A DNA stretch of 27,465 nucleotides from Chrysochromulina tobinii (lineage: Eukaryota > Haptophyta > Prymnesiales > Chrysochromulinaceae). Where the stretch lies: positions 1 to 27,465 of the forward strand of contig JWZX01001017.1 of the NCBI GenBank assembly GCA_001275005.1, in the 5' to 3' direction. Made by a program: the position numbers and the translations under genes. Below the pieces are notes generated by a model that saw only the letters and a list, made by a program, of their open reading frames with translations, ran no database searches and was not told where the DNA came from. Shown in pieces: positions 19,101 to 25,057 of the stretch (the first letter of the stretch is position 1; each line of letters begins with the position of its first letter).

Positions 19101-20272
19101 AGTGGCGCGGCGTCGTGCCGAGCACCGGCGCCGCGACGCCCGCCGCGACGCTCAACCCGACGTGGGGGAAGCACTTTACGCTCTGCGTTCCGGGAAGTCT
19201 GCTGTGGCCGCCCTCGCGAACGCCGCTCACCCTCCGGTTGATCGACCAGCGCCGTGACGCTCAACACAGCGCGCCCGACCTACCGATGGCCACCTGTGAA
19301 TTGCCGCTCGGGGCGCTATTGCTTGCGGAGGAGGTCCTCGCGGTGCACTGCACACTCAACCGGCCGGCGGGCGCCAGGCCCATCGCCGTGCGCGGCGCCG
19401 CCGAGCTGCTGCTCGAGCTGAGCACGCTCCATGTGGGCGCTGAGCAGCCAGACGACCAAGTGCCCGGCGTACCGGCCGTATGGCTGCACGGGCTCGCACA
19501 GCAGAGGCGCGCCGAGATCGGTGCGGCCACGCGGCTCCAGGCCGGCTACCGGGGGCGCAAGTTGCGCCGGTACATTATAAGCCGCCGCCAGAGCCCCGAG
19601 CTAGTTCGTCAGAAGCTCGAAGCTCCGCGCTCGCTATCCGCCGAGGCGGCCGAGGCGTCTCATGCGGAGAGCGCGGGTGGCACGGTGTGCCTCGCCCTGC
19701 GCCGCTGCCCGCACGGCTCGTGGCGTCTCGTCCGACGTCTGGTCCGCACGGTGGCCCCGTGCTGCGAGGCCTGCTGTAGGCCAGCCCTTTCGGGGCTGCG
19801 TGGGCGTGCGTATGAGGTCTACCACAACCGGGCACCCGCCTCTGCGCCAGGCCGCGCCAGCGATGGTGCCGCCGCCGCCGCCAACACCGCAATGCCCTTG
19901 CTCCCTCAGACTATGGAGCGCAGCGACGTGCCGCGCGGCGGCGGCGCGGGTGCGAAAGTGGCGCCTGTGCGTCAGGAGAAGTTCGAAGAGCGTCAGGAGC
20001 AGCAAGAGGTCAAGTCAAGTCAAGTCAAGTCAAGTCAAGCAGAGGCGAGCCTGCGCGTGCGGAACCTCGAGGCGGCCATCACAACGGCCGATTTGAAGGG
20101 CAACGAACCCGCCGCCAGAGGGGCGCTTTCCTCCTCCTCTGCCGGCGGCTTGGCCAACGACCAGGCGAGGCGCCGGGAGCAGCTGCTGCGCCTGGTGCTC
20201 TGTCTGCTCTGCTCGTGTATCATCGTCTTCGGCGCAGCGGGCCTGGCGATCTTGGTTGTCGTGCTCATTTGA
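13118..20272 (+). CDS. Membrane-anchored myosin-like pseudo-motor with LRR, C2 and IQ
   Basis: 2384 residues in one uninterrupted frame. The myosin head fold (about 75-905) is shown by DLTELPLLHKPALLNCLRRR, LLWLNP, P-R-F-G-R (267-271), S-A-F-G-L-E-A-S-R-V, G-N-F-H-A-Y-Y, LEGMLHLSNLVF, H-Q-L-C-S-Q-Y-A-S-E-R-L, T-A-S-S-F-V-V-H-H-T-A-G-S-V-L-Y and HYQLGRTCALVR. Key nucleotide-site residues differ. The P-loop is G-A-Q-G-A-G-Q-P (183-190) instead of GESGAGKT. Switch I reads F-A-S-T-P-R-F-G-R. Switch II D-I-x-G-F-E is S-P-P-P-S-E (552-557). ATP hydrolysis is therefore unlikely. The tail has a His-rich stretch (about 1272-1298), LRR-like segments (about 1594-1660 and 1851-1935), a C2 domain (about 1968-2107; T-L-N-P-T-W-G-K-H-F), an IQ motif AATRLQAGYRGRKLRR (about 2136-2151), a Cys cluster near 2210-2222 and a C-terminal transmembrane helix (about 2356-2384). 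It probably acts as a tail-anchored scaffold binding membrane, calmodulin and perhaps actin. In-frame introns in the low-complexity middle cannot be excluded. Confidence 0.8.
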   Translation: MSKQSITSLQALWVTASSDQEPEAYLKAFVTGQRSDGSLRCTTQGRSPGERICRLHVDAWPRIADSASMGEEPSDLTELPLLHKPALLNCLRRRLEQDHAFGTWLGRDSLLWLNPCGPTPELWTAKRMRIAAAAAEADDGSPPDAHCYSLGERALRAALGRSGTGAAAGKETLARSQAVLVHGAQGAGQPEVFVLLASYWLWRTTDPYGRAAGVLAGGAGGSGSSKLVSSKLGGSGNGGDAAALLAAGEAVLQAFGSARSRQFASTPRFGRCLRLRLDAQNGSTVSITVSAFGLEASRVCEAASEAEGNFHAYYAVLHQASLRHGAPLATDAERKPMAAGSRSVCAPPRDFAMLRSCAAAADGARRGPEDLERLRDALGTAALGLSGREISHLWCLLEGMLHLSNLVFVDEAAEEYVDEHAKASISSVELHRCAALLGLPSLHALLWEAEVRSMTKLPSPPLSQLQPPPQQPPPRASSPSALAAVRRTAAQAATVRRALMEEIHAHVFQLLNGRLNAALARLLSKHQAGGRNAGTAPGPPSGVASTELLLLSPPPSEILPVNGLHQLCSQYASERLHALFVSTTLVAEQRRYLDECVGWTEVPLPDTRALLSLLDGRVEIEPLAPLPPSPSRRAALTAEGTDGAASSVGGSTGMGGGNGGTPLLALLELHSRAVPSSSIADEATNAALLTSELHRKHPSSAALAHHTASSFVVHHTAGSVLYDARALLSSGRGSGLPYTAKLHFLESSNLLVKQIGEAFLPGAAAVGGTAADGSSLGGAGGIGGVARRAVRSVAANFVHELREILHSCELYELRHLLCVVPNGSEVPHTFEPRVVLRQLDALAVPSAAYLLANGYPVKLPLLAVTGRLRAAAPPSWAALAPRGFVQAIFTACGLRFGRHYQLGRTCALVRTQPRWGGRKLYAQVLALLALPETALKAELAQLHLKSSRLTLYATTIFTYWARRWVRAHRDAPNRPYRAMRAVPVPGAARPSPKTEPLRPGPPPMTPAAHLEASHLHSHLEASAPRGAPQTLADGESLASQPRTRAAVAAEPTMSAEACRLQQQMARQEYEDAAVSEARDARTGRAAAPSLTLAAVEGLVDTAMRASAACPPAWARDPPLGHARCALVRPDASGGMVHTAARSPERHHLHRPAALHWSPSCEDLEADLAGGLATEGSSTPARSMVLAVASRASRALAFGSRAPTNASAPTNASAPTAAALAVSSRSTRPAPSPPPSPPASGGGWAGGGWFAGTIRTLVEFIDGPSGVGEPDQLYHHHSHHSRYHHHHGSPHHHRHRHRCRDGLAHEQLYERTPRGASHHASHHELLEDVLHRREQQQQQHGAAWLRSPPSVAFADWDGDEEAIRLDDEEAVPVIQGAWHSAGNTGTTLAGSKSWAPWWATTMDPRHGERHGERRGVPERYPLHRDGASAAGETPAAKVAPRRASSVQADGRGRPRGHGHPRGSIRLYPAAWEDEEEDDVEDVVEGSKAVALEQLRPDYCGARSAVDSIGVAQEWQPVSTNDAADLSPPGSPPKRSVRGRIGRAAGGEAADVRTLAATLRAWDRPTLVGAHLPALVALSDAPKAIALSALLPSRTLTSLTLRDCQLGERCALAIGQLLAMGVPLAFLDLRGNAIGERGLAAVSSGIQEGVPLAELKLVHAMPHPFSEAALDCLHAAASRCTVLISIHLGEVSTAAAGSGGSLAKLQRALLLNVEAASAASRPAMAWGHESFTCTANGDTDVHALAPSTELEPLPMPSPPPSPPNVAQQSGESADSVAAPLAAPNGCERSHPAPNGCERSHPAPNGPRPTAQFAPATVPVGALSADASADKPSTLGGQADGLSSVLGALARGGLRTLKLTHDAAAARAPPARQIELLRALSNCRTLRIAQLVNVGLGDSWGFALAAALPRLRSLRILDVSYNHIGSGAARAIAVALPSNHSLVWCQVLPQWLPLDRAAELALGAALAPRRIKLDLHVRAAKGVVSAGGDVGEPSVRFEWRGVVPSTGAATPAATLNPTWGKHFTLCVPGSLLWPPSRTPLTLRLIDQRRDAQHSAPDLPMATCELPLGALLLAEEVLAVHCTLNRPAGARPIAVRGAAELLLELSTLHVGAEQPDDQVPGVPAVWLHGLAQQRRAEIGAATRLQAGYRGRKLRRYIISRRQSPELVRQKLEAPRSLSAEAAEASHAESAGGTVCLALRRCPHGSWRLVRRLVRTVAPCCEACCRPALSGLRGRAYEVYHNRAPASAPGRASDGAAAAANTAMPLLPQTMERSDVPRGGGAGAKVAPVRQEKFEERQEQQEVKSSQVKSSQAEASLRVRNLEAAITTADLKGNEPAARGALSSSSAGGLANDQARRREQLLRLVLCLLCSCIIVFGAAGLAILVVVLI
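18454..18526 (+). repeat. 30-bp in-frame repeat containing a 14-bp palindrome
   Basis: Two full 30-bp units and a 13-bp partial unit inside the myosin-like gene encode APNGCERSHP twice. Each full unit contains the perfect palindrome tgtgaacgttcaca (18467-18480 and 18497-18510). The repeat lies in a disordered, proline-rich linker between the two LRR-like segments. Confidence 0.9.
20009..20038 (+). repeat. Pentanucleotide (GTCAA)6 repeat in coding sequence
   Basis: Six units of GTCAA encode VKSSQVKSSQ shortly before the C-terminal transmembrane helix of the myosin-like protein. Because the unit is 5 bp, gain or loss of one unit would shift the frame and remove the membrane anchor; only changes of three units are neutral to the frame. 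Confidence 0.9.
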
Positions 20273-20459
20273 GAAGAATGTCAGAGGTTGTTTTCACATG
20301 TTTTCACGTTCACAGGTCAAGTGTTTGGCCCACACGCAAGGGGGAGCGGCTTCCGCAAGAGTCTCTGTACCGCGGTTTGGCTCTCAAAAAGCTCTCACCT
20401 CCAAAGACGCGGGCGACCGCACACCCACCCGCGGGGAACCGCATCGCACCCTGCGCATC
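20273..20459 (+). promoter_or_regulatory. Short gap between myosin-like gene and carrier/receptor gene
   Basis: 187 bp lie between the myosin-like stop and the preferred start of the next gene. They contain gttttcacatgttttcac near 20290-20307 and gttcacagg. The stretch must hold both the end of one transcript and the promoter of the next, or the two may be transcribed together. The frame of the downstream gene is open through most of it, including an ATG at 20298. Confidence 0.4.
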
Positions 20460-23400
20460 ATGACCATAGGCTACTTCTTCGCCTTGGGCTCGGCGTTTTT
20501 CAATGGCATCTTCGTGGCGTTTATGAAGATACCGTCTGTCGCAGCGACCAAACTACATCCGGTGCTCTTCAATGGGTACGTGAGTCTGGGCGTCTTCCTC
20601 TCATCATGGCTGGTTGTGCCTTTCTTCCAGCTGGCCGGCACCTCACTTGCATTCACGTGGTTTGGCTTCCTGGCCGGCGCGATCTTTGTGATCGCAAGCT
20701 CATTCAGCTTCATCGCGGCCAGCAATATTGGTCTGAGCACCGGCCAGGGCGTTTGGGGCGGGACGGCCATCGTGGTCTCCTTTTTGTGGGGCACGCTCGG
20801 GCCGGAGCCCATCTGCGCGCCCGTGCAGTCAGTCGCGCTCTCGCTCGTTGCCGTCGGACTGCTCCTCATCGGTGTGCTCGGCATCGTTAAGAGCGTGCCC
20901 ATTGGCGACGCGCTCGGGAGGCTGTGCGAGGCGCGCGCCCGGACGTCAGCTGTCGACTCGGCGGCAGTGCGGCTGCACGAGTCGGTGGTGGCGTCCGACG
21001 ACCCGGTGGTGGCGTCCGACGACCCGGCGGTGGGCGGTGGTGCACCAGCGGTGGACGGCAACGCGGCCGCGGCCGCCTCCGCCGCCTCGACCCGCGCTGT
21101 CGGCCTCGCAGCAGCCCTCATGGTAGGTCTCTTCGGTGGGTCCGTCCTCGTGCCCGCGTCGTTTGCTGGAGAGGCCTTCAGCGGCCAGAAGGCGATTGCC
21201 TTGCTGCCCTCGTTTGGCATCGGCGCTCTGAGCATGGCGCTGCTGACCACCGGGAGCTGGTATGCAAGGCTGCTCTCACGCGGCGAAGCGCCGCCGCTTC
21301 ATCTTCGGGCTGCCTTGTGGGCGGGCTGCCTGAGCGGTGCCACCTGGAACGCGGGGAACCTCTGCTCGATTGTCGCGATCAACTACTACTCGGTGCCGTT
21401 TGGGGTCGCGTACCCGTTGCTACAAGCGAGCCTCGTCTTCGGTGGGTTGCTCGGTATCTTCGTCTTCGGAGAGCTCAAGAAACGAAAGGCGATCGCCGTC
21501 TTCTTCGCGTCCGCGGCGCTCGTGCTCGGTGGCGCGGTGCTGCTCGGGATGTATGGGCCGTCCAAGTCGGCCTCGCCCTCGCCCATCGCCTCGCCACCCG
21601 CGCCACCAGTGAGGGCGACCCTACTAGCTCCAGTTTCGTCATCGGCGACCCTGATGCCGTCGTGGGCGACCCTAGAGGCTCCGGTGCCGACGCTCGACGC
21701 GGCGAGCGGTGACGAGCCGCCCTCTGCCCCCTGGTCGCCCACCGCGCCGCCTGCTGCTCCCCCCTTGGACCACTTGCTCGAGATCACGAAGGTGATGGTC
21801 ACGGTCACCAGCCTGAACGTGCTCGGCTACTTTCTCAAGCGCGCCTCCGATGCGGGTGCCCGGGCGGAGCGTGGGCTTGGCTTCCTCATAGGGAGCGTCG
21901 CGCTGCCCGCCCTGATCATGCACTCGCTCGCCACTATCGACCTCACGACGGTCGACTTCGACGTGCTCGCGGCCGTACTCATTGCCAAGCTCGGCATCCT
22001 CATCCTGGGCGCCATCATCGGCTACCTTGGGCGTAAGAGCCACGCGGCAGGCGATGGCGCGATGCGCGCGGGTGCTGTGGCCCTCTTCTGCACCAACTCG
22101 GATGACATCGGGTTGGCGTACCCCTTCTTCCTCGGCCTCTTCCCCGAGGAGAAAGCAAACATCCTCTTCCTCCTCTCGGCCGCGCAGGCGCTGCTCATCG
22201 CGCCGTGGTGTTTTGTGCTCATGGAGATAGGCGACGGCCAGGCGAAGGCAAGGGCCAAGTCGAGGGCCAAGGCCAAGGCGTTGTGCGAGCTCCCGCAGGC
22301 CGTCCTCCCGCAGGCCGTCCTCCCACAGGCCGGTGGAGCTCTGGAATCCTCCTTGAGCACTTGCTTCCTCGACTCGGTCTCTTCCCAAGCCGCCATCAAT
22401 GGGATGACGTCTTCGGACAGGGCGCCCAGGACGGCGCCCCCACTTCGAACGCAGGGCAACAAGATCGTCCTGCGGAAAGTGCTGCTCAACGCGGCGCGCA
22501 ATCTCGCGTGCAACCGGCTCATCCTGAGCGCGCTCGCCGGGCTGCTGTGGAATCTCATCTTTGGCCCGGTGCTGCCCTGGTATGCCCTCGAGCAGCGCTT
22601 GATTGCCTCGAGCAGCGCTTGATTGCCTCGTGATTGCCTCGTGATTGCCTCGTGATTGTCTCGTGATTGCCTCGTGATTGCCCCTTGATTGCCTCATGAT
22701 TGACCCTTGATTGTATTTTGATTGCTTCTGAGCGTCTCCCTCATCAGGTATATTGAGCAGCCCATTACGTCGCTCGCGCATATGTCCCAACCGCTCCTCC
22801 TGATCTTGGGTGGCATGTCGCTCGTGGGCACTGGCAAGGCGGTCGATTCGCTTGGCAAGGTGGCACTGCCCGCCGCAATCGTGGCGGTCAAGGTGCTGGT
22901 GCTGCCCAACATTATCAGCGTGCTCGCAATCGAGTTCAGCGTAGACTCGAGCTCCGAGCAGTTCTCGTTCGAGTTTGGGCTCGTCCCAGCCGCCGCATCG
23001 ACCATGGTGATGGTGGGCCAATTCGGCGCATCGCAGGAGCTCATGCTCATGCTCTCGGGTGCGTATGCAATCGGCAGGGCGCTCTCGATCTTTCTGCTCT
23101 TCGTCTTCGCCGCTCTGCTCACGATTCCATCCGGCGAGCCGATGCGCGCTTTGATCACACATACGTGCGTCGTGATGCACGCGCTGTCCTTGTGCGGCAC
23201 GTTGTGGATCGTGCTCCTCGCCATCATGCTGCCGCGCTACCGCACCCACGCGCCGCACGTGCGTGTCATGGGGCTCACGCTTCTTCAGCTCGCCTTCTCC
23301 GCCTCCTTCCTCGCCGTCGGCCAGGACCGCATCCTGCACGATGGCACGAGCGATGAGCGCCTGACACTCTTCACCATCGTCAACTCGTTTCGCTGGGCAG

Positions 23401-24485
23401 TGGACGGGTGGCTCTTGGTCGTCACATGGGCTCAAGCACGCGAGGCTGGTTTGGGGCCCGGGGCCCGTCGTGTCGGCCGGCATAGGCCGGAGGCCGAGAC
23501 CGCCTTCCTCTCTGCTCGTGTGTGGCTGTGGTATGCGGGCCTATCGGCCGCGCTGTCGGGGATTGCCCTTTCTTCTCTTCCGTGGCTGCTCGGCGGCATC
23601 CCGTACCCAAAGGACCCACCCGTTCCGCTCTGGATACTGTATGATTCACAGATGCTCACGTATGCGATCGTGTACTGCATCGTCGCGGCGGTGGTGTTCG
23701 GGCTGCTCGCGCTCACCATCGTGCGCGCGCGCATTTACGAGAAGATGAGCCGCTATGAAGCGGCCTGGGAAGAGCTCGGTGGTTCCGCCAACGCCCCGCC
23801 AAGCCCGCTCGTCTGGAGCGAGCACGTAGCCACGCGCGCGTGCGCCAACGAGCAGCGGACTCCGCAACAGGAGGCAGGCGGATGCCTCAACGCGACTTCG
23901 GATTCCGCAGCTCCTTCCGCAGCTCCTTCCGCAGCTCCTTCCGCAGCGCGAGAGGAGCCTGGACCTGAAGAGCCGTCCGAGACGGGCGCCGAGTCGGGCG
24001 CATCGTCTCGGGCGGCGGCGGCAGCGGCGGCAGCGGCGGCGTCGGCGGCGCACTCCGGGCTGCAGCTGCGGATCGGCATTCTCTGTGCATGCGGCCTTAT
24101 CCGATTCGTGGCGCAGGGGGTCTTATGCCTCAAGCTCTGGGAGGATGACCGCATCGCGGGCACGCCTCAGGGCTTCATGGAGATCGAGGGCTACATCGCG
24201 CAGCTGCTGATCGTGGTCATGGTCTTCGAGGACGGGCAGGGCTTCTGGACCTTCCTCATGTTCGGCATGCCGCCCGAGTTGCTCGCGCTCATCCAAAGCG
24301 CTCTGAGTCGCTCGTATGCAAAGCTCAAAAGGCTCTTCCATCAAGGCATCCGGCACACCGAGACTGGCAGGGACCTCTATAACCAGACACAGAGTGACGA
24401 AGACATGTGGGCGCCTCGGACCGCCGACGAAACTTCCTTCGTGCCACGCAGCGACTCGCCTACCATGCGCCGCCCCCCTCTTTGA
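20460..24485 (+). CDS. TMEM144-like sugar carrier fused to GPR155/LYCHOS-like transporter-receptor
   Basis: Exons 20460-22579 and 22748-24485 give 1285 residues. Residues 1-365 are a DMT-superfamily carrier of the TMEM144 / GRP sugar-transporter type, with about ten helices (MTIGYFFALGSAFFNGIFVAF, SLGVFLSSWLVVPFF, GVWGGTAIVVSFLWGTLGPE, SGATWNAGNLCSIVAINY and SVPFGVAYPLLQASLVFGGL). A Pro/Ala/Ser linker leads to a PIN-like (Mem_trans) domain, about 435-835, with ERGLGFLIGSVALPALIMHSL, N-S-D-D-I-G-L-A-Y-P, L-S-A-L-A-G-L-L-W-N-L and FEFGLVPAAASTMVMVGQFG. About 840-1200 adds seven further helices ending in F-E-D-G-Q-G-F-W-T-F-L-M-F-G, like the receptor half of GPR155/LYCHOS, a lysosomal cholesterol sensor in animals. 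No DEP domain is visible at the C-terminus. The start at 20460 puts the first helix at residue 2, as in TMEM144; the upstream ATG at 20298 would add 54 polar residues. Endomembrane localisation is inferred. Confidence 0.8.
22580..22747 (+). other. Intron made of 11-bp tandem repeats
   Basis: A 168-bp GT-AG intron. Splicing tg/GTATGC to CATCAG/gtat gives LPWYIEQPITSL, rejoining the PIN-like domain in frame and avoiding the stop at 22620-22622. Positions 22621-22730 are ten contiguous 11-bp units (consensus gattgcctcgt), preceded by two copies of a 20-bp unit with ctcgagcagcgctt. The intron ends tccctcatcag, identical to the last 11 bp of the repeat intron in the polyQ gene. The intron start gtatgccctcgagcagc resembles the start of the next exon, gtatattgagcagcc. 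Confidence 0.88.
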
Positions 24486-25057
24486 TGCGCGTCGATGCAT
24501 CGTGAACGGAGCTGTGAACGGAACCACCGGAACCGCAGACGGTTACGTCATCCTCGTACGCGTGCACGGCGCCGGGCAGCCTTGGTAGGCCACCGACGTG
24601 CGCGAGATCCGGTGTGCGGAGCGCTCTCGTCGATCTCGGCTTGATCATCCTCGTGTGAGTCCTGTGTGTGTGCCATGCACCCGATATCGTATGCACCCGA
24701 CCCCGCGCACCGGAACGGCGCGAGCTCGGGGGAGATGACGGGACATAACGAAAGTGGGCCGTGCGTGACGACCGCCCGTGGCGCGTCGCGTGTGCGAGAA
24801 GCCATTGTACAACTCACCTCTCTCAGTAGCTACTGGCAGTACGCACCGAGTGACAACCGAGTCAGAGGACTCACGTTTTCGGTTTTGTAATCAATATTAT
24901 CAGTAATCACATTGATACATCACCGATCACGACCGGAGCGCGGAGGCCGCCTATACACGCCATATTGATATTCCACTCGACCAGACGACACAGGGTTAAC
25001 GTAAGGGAAACGCAGTCGTTACGACCGTACGCTCTGGCTACGGCTTTACCTCCTCCT
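24486..25057. other. Convergent intergenic region
   Basis: 572 bp between two genes that point toward each other, so 3' UTRs and polyadenylation signals of both are expected. The part around 24885-24970 is locally AT-rich (ttttgtaatcaatattatc), as would suit transcript ends. No gene, RNA or repeat was recognised. Confidence 0.5.

Noticed and set aside
20298-20459. Upstream in-frame ATG for the carrier/receptor gene
   Set aside because: It would add 54 polar residues before the first membrane helix, while the ATG at 20460 places that helix at the N-terminus as in TMEM144-type carriers.
21672-23483. 603-codon open frame on the minus strand
   Set aside because: It lies antisense to the carrier/receptor gene, is rich in His, Glu and Arg as expected for the reverse of membrane-protein codons, spans that gene's intron and resembles no family.
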